Assembly: GCA_932294295.1 (NCBI GenBank)
Contig: OW028580.1
Coordinates: 11,623,374 to 11,687,373, forward strand
Origin: Alitta virens
Taxonomy: Eukaryota; Annelida; Polychaeta; Phyllodocida; Nereididae
Direction of reading: 5' to 3'
Length of the DNA stretch: 64,000 bases
This document shows positions 36,425 to 48,489 of this stretch, piece by piece (the stretch's first letter is position 1; each line of letters begins with the position of its first letter). The notes beneath the pieces are model-generated. The model worked only from the letters and a program-made list of their open reading frames with translations, ran no database searches and was not told the DNA's origin. A program made the position numbers and the translations under genes.

Positions 36425-36782
36425 GAGGTATGTAGTCCAGTGGTCTAGATGGTAAGGCTCTGGCCAGTTCTAGTTAAGGTCTTGGGTTCCGCATTGGCTC
36501 AACGTCAGCCCACTGCCAGCAGACATCAGCCGACGTTGGTTCGATGTCGAACTAACGGGTTAGATATCGTTCACATGCTTTAAAAGACGTTAAATTGCAT
36601 ACTTAGTGTTTATGCCGAGGCAAGTGACAGACCCCACTTGTGGCCCATACAGCAAATATGTATCATGGTGTGGACGTCAAACTTTCATCATTAAATCAGC
36701 TTCTATTACTGAAGATGGTCATTCAATAGCGGCATGAACTTGCCTTAGAGGACTGCATTTTCCATATCTATCTATCTATCAA
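36425..36782 (+). repeat. SINE family A, near full-length, with ATCT tail
   Basis: A perfect box A (TAGTCCAGTGG, 36432-36442) and a degenerate box B (GGTTCCGCATT, about 36485) mark the head. The body has the GACGTTAAATTG, TATGCCGAGGCAAGTGACAG and ACTTGCCTTAGAGGACTGCA blocks, ending in (ATCT)n at 36766-36780. Confidence 0.72.
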
Positions 36783-36789
36783 ACTGAAG

Positions 36790-38290
36790 TGGCATCAGAG
36801 CAGTTTGCATGAACCCCGTAAAAGGACAATTATAGCTCAGTTTTCTTTTGCCTGACACAGACAATGACTTGCACATGATTATCAACATGTCGTAAAAAAG
36901 AATGATTAATTATTAATGATACATCTGAAGTTGGCAAACTGGATTATGCCAGTGTAGGTTGCAGCACGTGCTGACAACTTTATTGATTCTTGGAATCGTT
37001 TCAATAAATGTACCATTGTACTAAAATTTTTCCTCATTTAATTTCATATTTTTTGGGTTATATCTGGGTAAAAATTAAAAAATAGGCGACGCCGTTACAT
37101 CAGTGAACATTGGCTTTCATAACTAAATAGTCATACTGAAAAAAAGAAGAGGAAGTATACTGTACAAAAGCCTAAGAACATTTAAGACCCTAAGTAGTAG
37201 GGAAGAATGGGGCACCTTGAGTCAGGGGCACCAGGAAAATGTTTGCATTTAGAATTTACACTTTGCACCACCACAAAGTAATTAAACAAGGCAAGACTGT
37301 TGTTATTTTACTAAAATCTTGATATCTCGTAGAATCTAGTAACCAATTTGTCTGAATGGTTCATCATTTATTGCTGACTACAATAGATCTTTGACAGTGC
37401 ACGTTTGTGCCACTATTGAGGCAATCCGAGAATATGGTTGTAAGTTGTTGTATAGCCTCTGAGCTATTCAGATATTTTTTTTTCAGTCATAAAGTAGCTA
37501 TATTGGAGAAATTTCATTCATATTTTTGGCACTGTTCCGATTGACGCAATTTACATCAGGTCCTGACTGTTAGAAAATGCGATGTTTCACACTTCTTACA
37601 TTTGGATAGTGATTTTTTACTGTCCATTTCAAAACTCAATGACTAATCATTTACCAATATAATTTTGAGCTACGTGCAATACAAGGTGATTTCTGAAAAT
37701 AAGATTTAGATATTAATGTATTTTCACCAAGAAATTGGTGAAAATATTAATATTTAAATCTTATATTTTCAGAAATGCTAACTTTTAGCTGACAGCTTGA
37801 TATTTCATGATTTTTTTAATGGAATGTTAACCAGGGTGAATTTCAGCAAATTCAGAGCATTACATAACAGGTTCAAATCAGCTTTAAACTTAACTACCCA
37901 CTGTATATTATGACTTCTGAAATATTTGTGCTGATTGCTCGTGCGATTTACGTCCTGTGCATAAATGTATTTGTCATATTTGCTTGCAAAATCCAGGAGT
38001 CCCAATACTTTTGCAAGGCACTGTACATGCACAATTTAACACTTTAACAAGATACTAAGTATGTGAAACTATAGCACGATGAATACTGAAATATTGTAAG
38101 TTGTCACTTGATCCTCCAAGGTAGAAAAAGTAAAAAGTGACTATTTGTCCATGGTATACAAGGTCAAGATGGATTTAATCGTAATTGGTAAGACTATAAA
38201 TAACCAAGAAAACAGAGTGCGACAAGCAGTCAAATAGATAAGTGGGAGCAAGTCATTAGACACTATTCGCCTAGCATTTAATGTTTTTAA
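36790..38290. other. Non-coding stretch upstream of the prohormone promoter
   Basis: AT-rich; no exon, RNA or terminal repeat noticed. A pair of partly inverted segments (about 37690-37780, TTGGTGAAAATA...) is a minor palindrome. Confidence 0.35.
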
Positions 38291-38295
38291 TGGTC

Positions 38296-39499
38296 AGGTG
38301 GTCTTAGTAATGAGTGAAATTTCTACCTTAAACATGAAATATTGACTAAATAATTAGGGAAATTCAAATTTCGATGTTTTGGCTAAAAATGTAGGAAATT
38401 TCCAATTAAAGAATGCTTAATGTGTTAAATTTCCAAAGCGTGAAGTTTTGGCTAAGTGATGAGGGAAATGTTTATGTTTAAAAGTATTCAGTATTGGCTA
38501 AATAATGCTGGCCGTTTTGTATAAAACATGAAGTATTAGCTAAATGATATAGGGAAATTTCTATTTAAAACATGAAGTTTTGGCTAAATAATGAGGGAAA
38601 TTTCGTGTAATGTATGAAGTTTTGGCTAAGTAGTGTGGAAATTCTGTAAAACATGCTCAGACATGTGGTCTGAATTGTGAGGTGTAATTATAGTGCGATT
38701 GGTTATCCACATATTAAATATAGCCCTACAAGGAATCGTCGTCTTCATGACCACTTAGTGAGGGATTTCCTGGTCTTAATTGTGAGGTGATCCTGATACA
38801 GAGGTAGACATATGGATTGAGAATATTATTGGGTCTAACTTTAATTAGTGGTCATAATTGTAAGGTGGTCTTTAAGCCAGGTTACACGGCAGTTACCTAT
38901 TCTGCTTGCTACGCATTACCTAATTGGTTTTTGTTTTGCTCAAGTGCATTTAAGTTCTTTAGAACTAAGAATATTTTCACCTACAAGAAAGTCTATGTCA
39001 TGTTTGGCATAATATCTAATGTGGTCGTATGCAAAGTTCAGTCAGAACAAACTCAGGACAAAATGTCCGATGCAGAGTAGTTGTTTTCCTTCGTGACTTA
39101 GAATTAATTTCTTGTAAAAATCAAACATATAAAATTGAAAATAACTTTTGCCACGATGGAGATATATTTCTAACATTTTGTAGCTACATATGGTGGGTAT
39201 AACTTTGGAATACACGTACAACGGTAATGTATACAGAAATTTTAGGAATAATACAAGTGATTTTTTGTCATTATTATTACATAGCAGTGGCATAAATGGA
39301 GCCTTGGCTAAATTCAGTTCATACAATTTGCATATATTGATTGTGAAAACTCAAGAAAACAGTCTATGTTTCAATTTAAAATATTTTTAATGCAAATCCA
39401 GAATGGACAAAATATTTACTTAAACAAGTTTAAGTTCTCCATGGCTATTTCTGACAACACATTCTTGAATGTAAGACGACCTCATTATTAAGACCACCT
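38296..39499. mobile_element. 1204 bp TIR element containing a minisatellite
   Basis: AGGTGGTCTTAGTAATGAG at 38296-38314 is matched inverted at 39481-39499 with one mismatch. Further GGTCTTAATTGTGAGGTG and GGTCATAATTGTAAGGTGGT copies sit inside (about 38770 and 38850). The left part (38320-38650) is a degenerate tandem array. Related short inverted repeats occur at 8583-8764 and 45640-45670. It has no coding capacity. Confidence 0.6.
38320..38655 (+). repeat. Degenerate minisatellite, about 50-60 bp unit
   Basis: About six to seven units share ACATGAAGTTTTGGCTAA and ATGAGGGAAATTT, with substitutions and length changes between units. Confidence 0.75.
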
Positions 39500-39699
39500 T
39501 ATGATAAATATTATTTACACCTATATCACATGTGTTGCGTTTTTTATTGCGTTAAGGACCACCGATTTGTAGACCGAATTGCATTCTGGCCATTGAATTT
39601 TGTGTCTGAATCTCTCCTTGCTACTGATCTGAAACTTAGCCATCTTGTACGATACGACTTTGAGTAGGCCTATACAATATGTTATTCATCTAACCGAAA

Positions 39700-39755
39700 G
39701 GTAAGTCTTTACTCAGCATAGACACCGAGTACAAGGCGCCATTATTACATAGTTG
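39700..39755 (-). repeat. SINE family A fragment
   Basis: Only the block AATGGCGCCTTGTACTCGGT and GTCTATGCTGAG on the minus strand remains. Confidence 0.45.
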
Positions 39756-40020
39756 ATTAATTTGCTGTCCCCATTGTTGACATGGATACTTGTTTGGATT
39801 TCAGTTACTAGACCACTGCAGTTGGTATCACAGTAAGGTGATTCAGATGGAAGACAACTTGAAATAACCAATTTTGATCACTCTTCGTTATCCATGATTG
39901 GGTACAGTGAGGGAAGTTGATCCCGATATGCCTAAACCGCATGGAGCCCTTACACCAAAAAAAAAATCATCAGAGAATTGAAGAACCTCTGCTAAAAAGA
40001 AAGACTCCAACATCTGTGAC

Positions 40021-40404
40021 TACCTAGCCTAAGATTCCGAAGAACTCGCGGAGACATCATCGGTACCTACAAGTTGCTTAATGGGTTGTACGACAATGAC
40101 GTGCGATTAATTCTACCAAGGGCACCAAGAATATCAAGAGGGAATGAATTTAAAAAATAAATAGAACAAACAATCAGTCTGGAACTGCGAGAAAACTTTT
40201 TCACAAATAAAATAATTAACACCTTGAATAAATTACCAAATAATGTTGTGTCTGCACTAAGCTTAAATGCTTTTAAAAGGAGACTGGATAAACACTGGAA
40301 GGACCATCCCATGAGGTTTGACCCAGAAGAGGACCCACCATCATCACCTGAGCATTGGATAGGACCCACCGTAGTATTATCTTCTTGTCAACTAGATGGA
40401 TAAA
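40021..40404 (+). pseudogene. 3' end of a non-LTR retrotransposon (CR1/L2-like)
   Basis: One frame reads RLRGDIIGTYKLLNGLYDND, then RISRGNEF, a stop where a charged codon is expected, LRENFFTNKIINTLNKLPNNV and LNAFKRRLDKHW. This is the typical C-terminal tail after the reverse transcriptase in CR1/L2-type ORF2. No RT core is attached, so it is a truncated insertion. Confidence 0.75.
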
Positions 40405-40979
40405 GTTTCTAGTCATCATCGATTTAAAATTTCTTTGGAATTAGGAAGCAGTATGAATGATTATGCAATTTGTACCATGAATAAATTAAATCCTTGTTTA
40501 AGATTTAAAATGTACACTTTGATTAACGAAAAAAGGCTAACTAAGATAAGTAAATAATGGAGAAAGAATTGGTGAAAACAACTCCGAACTGAACAGAGAA
40601 AAAAATTAAATCAGCTCAAAAATGTCTTAATAGAGAGTATCGAAAAGAGGAGAGGAAGTATAAAAGAAACAAGGAAATGGAGATTGAAACCCTTTGCACT
40701 TCAAATAACAATTATAAATGTAAAGGTACTGCTTCACAAGTCATTTTGAAACAAAATGAACAATTTGGAATGATCAATTCGAAGTGTCAAAATAGCCAGT
40801 GACAGTGACGGAACTAGAATGTCAGATGAACAAATGAACATTAATGCTATTGTTGATTATCACATTTGTCACTGAAGTATTGAAGGTATCAGACAAACGA
40901 ATATTGTTCTTGATTCCCAGTTCTCATTCAAACCAGTAACTTATGAAGACCAATAACATCATTTGTCAACAATGCTTCA

Positions 40980-42420
40980 AAAAGAAAGACCATATGTTAA
41001 AAGGAAAACTACAGACCAGTTAATATTATCATTGTATTTTCCAAGGTACTTGATTCTATTATTGCTGGTCAGATTAGTACATATATGAGTAACTATCTTA
41101 GTAGTATGCTAGGTGCTTATAGAAAAGGACATGGTTGTGGTCAGTTACTGACCCTAGCTGTTGATTCATGAAAATGGAGTCTAGATGATTGTTTATCTGT
41201 TGGAGTATTATTGATGGATCTATCCAAGGCATTTGATGCCATACCTCACGATCTACTCATTTGTACATTTTATGCCTATGGTTTCTCTGAAGAATCTCAT
41301 GAATTAGTGTTGAGTTATTTAAAACATAGACAGCAACGTGTGAAACTTAAAGATTTTAGAAGTGAATGGAAAACTACGCACAGGAGTATTCCCCAAGGCT
41401 CATGTTTAGGGCCGCTCATGTTCAAAAAATTTATTATTGACATATTTCATGATATCAGAGACTGTAAGTTGTTTAATTACGCGGATGATAACACATTAAG
41501 TGCATCTTCCAGAGATGTGCACAAAGTTGTGGAACTCCTATTGATAGACTCATCATTGGCTATTGGATGGTTTAATAGAAATGTTATGAAGGTTTCGTTT
41601 TGGGGCCACTTTTATGATGTAAGCTGCTGATACCAATTTATTTATTTCGGAAAGGATTTAACTGAAATTATTCCCATTATGAACACTGAAGAAAATTGTT
41701 ATGACATGGATGAATGTTAACAAACTATTGGTTAATGTGAGTAAAACAAACAATATGATTTAAAAAAAAAAAAAAAAATGAAATTGCCTGAAAATATACC
41801 TGACCTATTACTAAACAGAGAAAAGTTACAGAGAGTCTCCACAGGGAAATTCTTGGGTGTTGTATTGGATGATACACTAACATGGCTTCCTCATATTAAC
41901 ATTATCAAGAATAAAGCATCAAAAGCGATTGGGGTAATCAGTAAAGCTAGAAAATATTTAAGTTCAAGAACATTAATGTCATTGTATTATAGTTTCATCT
42001 ATCCTCATCTTATTGCATTGAGCTCGTGGGCTGTACTTATACGACATACTTAAATTATATTAAAAAAAATTCAAAGGAATTATAAATACCAGCATGATAC
42101 ACAAGAAGTTTTTCAAAGAATCCAAAGTCTTGGACGTATTTCAGATATATGTTTTCTTTACATGTCTGTTTGTATTCAAATATAAATAAGAATTGTTACC
42201 AGCAATATTTCATTCATTTTTTGAGTTCCCGGTATAATGAATATTCCTCGATGCAATAGTACTTTTTCACAGAAAAGAATGAGATATATGGCAGTAAAAG
42301 TAAACAACTCTTCAACAATAAATTAGAATGGAAAAGTAGTTATTATGCATTCAAGAGAAATCTAAAAATGTATATGATAAATAATCTGGTAACTGGTGCT
42401 CTCGAAATAACTTCGAATTA
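40980..42420 (+). pseudogene. Non-LTR retrotransposon ORF2 (reverse transcriptase), degraded
   Basis: RT motifs occur in order: RPVNIIIVFSKVLDSII (about 41007), GHGCGQLLTLAVD, an in-frame TGA, LLMDLSKAFDAIPHDLL (about 41210), SIPQGSCLGPLMF (about 41390) and FNYADDNTLSASS (about 41473). After disruptions and a 17 bp A-run (41762-41778) comes GKFLGVVLDDTLTWLPHI...SLYYSFIYPHLIA (about 41843-42020). The YADD catalytic pair is retained but the gene has stops and frameshifts. The layout matches CR1/jockey-group elements. Confidence 0.82.
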
Positions 42421-43330
42421 AGTTCTGAGACCACCAGTCATCATCATTATTATAAAAAATAGTATTCTTTATTTGTTATGATAAAGAATTATATCACTAA
42501 ATCACTAAGGTAAATCCTGAAAACTTTCAGATTATGTTTATGCAACCAAGAAGAACCGAATTGCCTGAAACTATTGATATTGACACATTAAAGTGTTATT
42601 TCGTTTTATAAAACTAATTGGTGTTAAAGAAAAGACAATGTTGTCTAATACGTTTGTATTGTCATGTTTCAATTTCTGTCCTACAGTATGGACATTTTGT
42701 AGTTTAAAATCAGTTGCAATATTTGTATGCTTTGTTATTTTATTATTGTACTGTTTTTATTGTTGAATAAGGCTAAATAGCTCTATGAGTAAATAATATT
42801 ATTTTTATAACTGCGATTTAAAAAAACAAATTATCCATCTATATCTATCTATCCAATGAATTTTGAAAACTTTTGAAAGAATTATGTCCGAAAAAAAAAA
42901 ACCTCATAAATTACACAATGGAAGTTTGTGACGATTATAGTAACATCTCATCTGAATCAAGTATTTGATGGTGAAGAGAATATGAAAACCTATTCAATCC
43001 GTACATCAGTAATGAAAATCTGATAGTTGTGCGGATGACTTAAACCAATCTGATGAAAGTGTCCTAACAGCTTTCAGAGCTATTGATTTAAATAGCTCCA
43101 TCACTGATTAATTGACTTTTTCAGTAATTTCAATATGTATACCAGCCCAACTTATGCCATTTGTTCTGCTATGACAAGGGAACCAAGAATTTTTATAATC
43201 TCATAGTGCTACTCCTCTGTACATCTGCCTTGAAGTTTTGAATGTTTGATATATTTCCGTAAATTTAAATGACCGCATTTGGTGACGGATATATGTGTCA
43301 AAAATGTCACCACCGTAAGATTTTTGTTTT
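42421..43330. other. AT-rich stretch without genes
   Basis: Probably 3' remains of the LINE, then intergenic DNA. Nothing further is supported. Confidence 0.35.
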
Positions 43331-43334
43331 ATAG

Positions 43335-43890
43335 AGCTATAAAATGAGTACCAACATCGGGTATCTCAAGTTGGATTTGTATATCATTATAAAAGGGTTT
43401 ATTGCCGAAATTTGCAGAACATTTTTAAAGTATTTTAAGTGTGAGATTTTCCATCATCCTGGTAAACAGAAGACCTTTTTTTTTTAGGTATTTTGAAGTT
43501 ATTAGCATATTTAGCAAAGGAACATTCTTGTAATTTTGTTTCAAACAAAATATGGGCAAAGCATTGGGCAACAGCAGATCTTGTGCATTGTATTTGCAGC
43601 ATTGTTAGTATTATTAATAGTTCAATGATTAAGATTAAAAAATAAAAGAAGCCTTAAACTACTTCTACAAAGCCTAATAATTAAATGCTTGACTTGCACA
43701 CCATCAGAAGTCCAATTCAAATAGAAAAAAAAATCATGGCTGAATATAATAGCGACTTTTGACTCAAATCACCAAAATAGTTGAAAATGCTGATGTGTCA
43801 AACTAACTGTTGATGAATTGGCCGCGCTTAAAACTCAATAAAAGTACGGCCTGATTGTATTCCCTTTGAAGGTAATTTTTCACAGAACTC
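43335..43890 (+). repeat. Dispersed repeat C, continuous copy
   Basis: Aligns first with 9520-9830 and then with 14600-14880, so it is the uninterrupted relative of the copy that flanks Academ-like copy 1. Confidence 0.62.
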
Positions 43891-43989
43891 AAAGTACATT
43901 TTATTTACCTATTGCGTGACATTTTCCTGTAAACTCCAAGGCTTATGTACAGGAGGGTATCAGTACTCAGATTTTCAAAACATTTTGGG

Positions 43990-44840
43990 TTTTCCGTCAA
44001 ATCTGACCAAGTTGCACATTTTGAGCTGGTTTACGCGTAAAATCGGTATTAAAAGTCTCCCCTTCCCTACAGTAAGTAAGGCTGGAGTTGAGCTGAATGG
44101 GGCTGTAACAGATTGGTTTAACTTCAGTACCGGGGTTTGACAGGGAGATCCTCTATCACCCACGCTTTTTGGAATGTTTATGTGTGACTCAGTAGATCAT
44201 GTGAAACAGAAATCTAGGGGAATCGTTTGTTGTTTACTGATGATCTTGCTTTGATTAGTGAAAGTGAAACTGATATACAGCAAATGCTGGACTCAGTGAG
44301 TGACTGGTGTGCCAAGTGGCGTATGAAAGTTAATATCAATAAGTCAAAGGTGCACTACCGAATTAAAGGCCACAGGGAAACTGATGTAACATTTATGTTG
44401 TAAGAGGAAATTGTTAAAAGGTTCCATTTTACAAGTATTTGGGTTTGTTAATTGACTACTCACTCGATTTCAGTGTGACTGACAAAACTTTAGGGGATAT
44501 CAGGTGGAAGAGCTTTGGGTTCACCTATGAAATAATTTTATCTAACAAAAATGTATGAAAAGCTATATAACATGATGGTTTGTCCAATATTGGATTATGG
44601 TGCTGGAGTTTGGGGATATCGAAATTTTGTATATATGAATGTAATTCAAAATAGGGCAATACAATTTTATTTGAGAGTACACAAATTCGCACCAAATTTA
44701 GGTATAAAGGGAGAAATGGGATGGGTGGGGAGGGAAATTTGTAGAAAGGTTGATATGATTCGATTTTGGAATATAATTCAACGTACCAGTGAAGATAGAT
44801 TGCTTCAGAAGGTGTTCAAGTGTGACAAAAGATTATGAAA
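43990..44840 (+). pseudogene. Second non-LTR reverse transcriptase remnant
   Basis: Blocks seen are VTDWFNFSTGV, a TGA in place of the expected Arg, then QGDPLSPTLFGMF (about 44140), LFTDDLALISESETDIQQML (about 44235), WCAKWRMKVNINKSKV (about 44308), and the downstream CPILDYGAGVWGYRN...VIQNRAIQFYLRVHKFAPN (about 44573-44700). It is a different lineage from 40980-42420 because the QGDxLSPTLF and FxDD contexts differ. Several frameshifts are present. Confidence 0.78.
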
Positions 44841-44909
44841 AAGGAACTGGTCAAGTGAAATCCGCTCAATATGTAATGATTTAGACTTAGAAATAATTTC
44901 AATGATACT

Positions 44910-45116
44910 GACTACACCAGTCCGAGCAGCCCACCAAAACCGTCAATGTGTCGTATGCATGTGTGGGCTCAATGCAAGCACTGAACGAGTGCCTCACGGA
45001 AGCGTCACGGATCCGTCATGGGTGACGCGAGCGATTCACAGACATTCGGTCAGCGGTCGACGGACGTTCGAAAGAATTTATAGCCCATTTTTGACGTCCA
45101 TAGTGTAACTAGGCTT
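44910..45116. repeat. GC-richer MITE-like remnant
   Basis: Contains GAGTGCCTCACGGAAGC and CAGACATTCGGTCAGCGG, resembling words inside 47672-48388 (ACCTCACGGATGCC, CGTTCGGCAGACATCCG). Its right end (CATAGTGTAACTAGGCTTTA) resembles the TIR of that element. The left end is not evident. Confidence 0.4.
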
Positions 45117-45694
45117 TAGGGATTTGCCAGAGGGTTCTTATAACATCATAATTATCAACACTTCAACAAATCTTATGTGTGAAATGTAGTCAGTTTGATT
45201 GAATGTTCTATAAGACTACATACAATAGAAAGAAAAGATTATTGCTAGCACAGTATAGTTTCGGTTTTTTACCTTTAAGTATAGAGACCGTAGATATCAA
45301 GACATCCATATAGAATACCGATATTGTTTCCATTATTTCACATTTTAGATCCAGCAATACAACTAGAATTCATCATGTCTAAATAATAATTAAATAACTG
45401 CCAGCCAATGTTTGTGAAGCTCACTCTATTAGACAAAATGCCACTTATGTGTAATATATTGTGGTGTCAATTTTGAAGTGATTGTAAGCCCAATAGGCTG
45501 GGCATGTTTCATTATATGTATACTGTATACATGCATTCACTACAATACAATAATTGAATTGAATTGTCTCCAATTTAGGTGATCGACATCCAGCTGGGAT
45601 ATAGGTCATGAAGAGACCATAAGCTGCTGCTAATTTTACCCACAATTAAGACCACCTCATAATAAGGCCACTTATATTTCAATTGTAAACCAAT

Positions 45695-45840
45695 AGGTGG
45701 TGGTTGGATTAGGGATTTACATCCTGTATTTCTGCACCTGATGGCTGATTGGGCTAAATAGGACAGGCAGGGACCATGGCAATGAGATGATGGATGAAAC
45801 CGCCAGCCAACTTATAGGCTCGGCCGGGAATCATAAAATG
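45695..45840 (-). repeat. SINE family B fragment
   Basis: The minus strand carries CATCTCATTGCCATGGTC, CCTGCCTGTCCTATTTAGCC, CATCAGGTGCAGAAATACAG, as at 27140-27200. The head is lost. Confidence 0.65.
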
Positions 45841-46590
45841 CTTCAATTAATTTTTGGGTGTGGGTTTCAGAAACTATTAATTTTCAAATGAAAATTCTGA
45901 AAACATCTTTAACTTTGCAAAGTTAAATGTTGCGTATACTTTCTGGAAAAGAAAGAATACGTTAAGAAATAGCTTCCTGTTTATAAAGTTGGGAAAAGTA
46001 ACACTTGTGCATTGTGGTTTCATGACACGTAGCAAAATACTTGCCACTGATAGTACCTCACTTGTTTTTAGTATTGTTTTTACTTTGTACATAATGCTTG
46101 TTGACAGGCAAACAGACAAAAGGGAGGGACAACAGATCTACAATAAGTCAGAAACGCAGACCATCACAATACCTCTTGCCAAATATACAATCAAACATTC
46201 ATGGCTAAAAGGTTAGCCAATCCTGAAAAAACTTATGGTCAAGGATTTATATATCTTATTTATTGTTAAAAGTGGTTTATGACTGAAACAACTATCTTAG
46301 TTAAAGCTGTTAGTGTTATTGCTATTGCTTAGTATACCTAATTGCAAATTTCTTATAGTCTTATTTTATCAAATTTATATCCATGGCCTTATCGTATGAA
46401 ATTCCATCATGATAATTTTGGAATAATCTTCAGATAATAAAAGATATGTTATACAATTACACCCTCAAATGTTATGTATTGACATTGTCAGGTGTACATA
46501 TCTTCATGTCTCACAATTTAACCATTGTGTAATTGTATTAGGCCACAAAAGCGAGCTAAAAAACGGATTGAAAATTGGGGTTTACAGACA
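45841..46590. other. Non-coding stretch
   Basis: No exon, repeat ends or RNA seen. Confidence 0.35.
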
Positions 46591-46592
46591 AT

Positions 46593-47000
46593 GCAGACGT
46601 CTGCTATTTGATCATTTCTATGTCTAGGAGATTAGTTATTTACAGACCATTTGCATGTCACTATTTTTAAGTATTTGCAGACGTTTTACGAATGATATAG
46701 TTGTCATGTCATAGGTGTCTACAGTGTAACAGACGTCTACTGTTGTGTATTTAAGGGTCATCTAGACGTCTGCATCCGTATTTTGGCTAGTTTATTAAAT
46801 TCAGAATAAAAATTGAAACACCTGATGTATTTCGTGGTTGTGCAGACGTTTGTATCATGTAAATTTGCTGAGTTACAAGACGTCTGCTGTATATATAAAT
46901 ATTTCTACAGCATCCAGCGAGTCCAAAAGACGTAGGGATGACAGTTTATAATCAAACTGACATTTGTAATAGATATGCATTAGCATCTAACGGACGTTTT
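46593..47000. repeat. Array of AGACGTCT palindromes
   Basis: The perfect 12-mer palindrome GCAGACGTCTGC lies at 46593-46604. AGACGTCT recurs at 46731, 46764 and 46878, with partial sites GCAGACGTTT at 46678 and 46842, AGACGTAG at 46928 and GGACGTTT at 46992. Spacing is irregular (33-85 bp) and the DNA between sites is not repeated. Confidence 0.7.
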
Positions 47001-47204
47001 TATGGTCAGTTTTTTATATAACAGAGGCTGAACGTATGCCCCGATGATTCACAGTTATGACACCAACTCAAGTCTTTAAGTTTAAGTGTTACCCGTACCT
47101 AAGACCGCAACTGGACGTCACGATGTACTATCAGGCATTTGGCGAGATGATTTTGCAGCACAGAAGATGTATACTTTAATACAAAGTTAGGTCTTATATA
47201 CATA

Positions 47205-47475
47205 GTTATAAGCTCGCCTGCTCCTCTGAAGGACCCGGGTTCAGCCCCAGGCCCGGGCACCCTTCATGAGCAACATTCCAGCTGGATGTCGTTCGTATGA
47301 GACGTTAAATTGGCGGTCCCTTGTACTCAGGGTCTATGCTGAGGCAAGTACCCATGGGGTAAATGTGTGACACGGATGGACTACTCCTCTCTCTCTCACC
47401 TCATAAATCAACCCTCGATAGCAGATAAAACTTGCCTTAGAGGGCTGCACTTTCCACATCTATCTATCATCTATC
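47205..47475 (+). repeat. SINE family A copy with ATCT tail
   Basis: A degenerate tRNA-like head (GGGTTCAGCCCC near 47238) is followed by ATTCCAGCTGGATGTCG, GAGACGTTAAATTGGCGG, TATGCTGAGGCAAGTACC, CATGGGGTAAATGTGTGACA and ACTTGCCTTAGAGGGCTGCA, ending in ATCTATCTATC. Confidence 0.72.
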
Positions 47476-47671
47476 ACGAATAACTGTGTATTAAAATATA
47501 CAGAAGTCAACCTTTAGTGGGAAACAGTGTAATTCTACGAAGATAGTTTTATAACATGAAATGCTTGCTATTATATAACTGTATGTTGTAAACAAAATGT
47601 TCAAGGCAATTTCATCATATGTGCTGTAAGGTAGGTTCGCTGCATGCTTCGACATTTTCCTGGAACTACAT

Positions 47672-48388
47672 CTTAAGGGACGTTCACACTATCACATAAA
47701 AGAGCACGTATGACCACGTATAAAAATAATTTTTCACTCTTGTTCATCCTTGGCCATACGTGATTCACTCGCCGAGCGTTTTATGTATATTCGCGCTCAT
47801 ATTTGTCACTCCTGGTTGCGCTCGAACCACTCACGACCATACGTGAAGAGGGCAAGCATCTTTAAGCATGTTTAAAACTTTGGCGGACATTCTACGAGTA
47901 AATTGTTTATATTAGTTACATAACTTGCTCGGGGGTCCATCGGCGAGCTTTCTACGTACGTTTTACGTACGTTCTACTTACTTGACCATACATGACCATA
48001 CGTGACCATACGTATCCATTGGTAGCCACTATCCATCCATATATACTCGCCATCCACTCGCGTCCACTCATAGAATGCTCATAAAACGTTCGGCAGACAT
48101 CCGTTGGGCGATCTACGAGCGATCTAAGAGTACCTCACGGATGCCTTGAGTATGCCTCATGGATGCCTGATGACGGACATTCGGCATGTGTTTAACGGAC
48201 GTCCGGCGAGCGTTTAATGGACATCCGGTGAGCGATCTACGACTGTCTCAAATAGGCCTACGTTCGTGTAAAAATATTTATACGTGATTAACAGAACGAG
48301 TGAGCATATATATAGCTACGAATAGCCAATTTTTTACGTACGCGATCACTCGTAAGTTATGTACGTGGCAGTGTGGATGCCCCTTTAG
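47672..48388. mobile_element. MITE-like element rich in ACGTACG and CATACGTGAC words
   Basis: The left end CTTAAGGGACGTTCACACTA pairs inverted with GTGTGGATGCCCCTTTAG at the right (about 18 of 24 positions over the full end). The inside holds short tandem words (GACCATACGTGACCATACGT, GCGATCTACGAGCG) and many CpGs, unlike the flanks. It has no coding potential. Confidence 0.55.
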
Positions 48389-48482
48389 TCTGATGCTGAG
48401 ACGTTGAACTGGCAGTGCCTGTAATAGTTGTCTATACTGAGGCAAGTGAAAGATCTTACCCATGGGGTATATGCGGAACATT
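48386..48482 (+). repeat. SINE family A fragment abutting the MITE
   Basis: GAGACGTTGAACTGGCAGTG, CTATACTGAGGCAAGTGAAA and TACCCATGGGGTATATG continue directly from the right end of the element at 47672-48388. Confidence 0.55.
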
Positions 48483-48489
48483 TTAGACC

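Noticed and set aside
38320..38655. CRISPR-like array
   Set aside because: Units are degenerate, repeats and spacers are not separable and the DNA is eukaryotic; it is a minisatellite.
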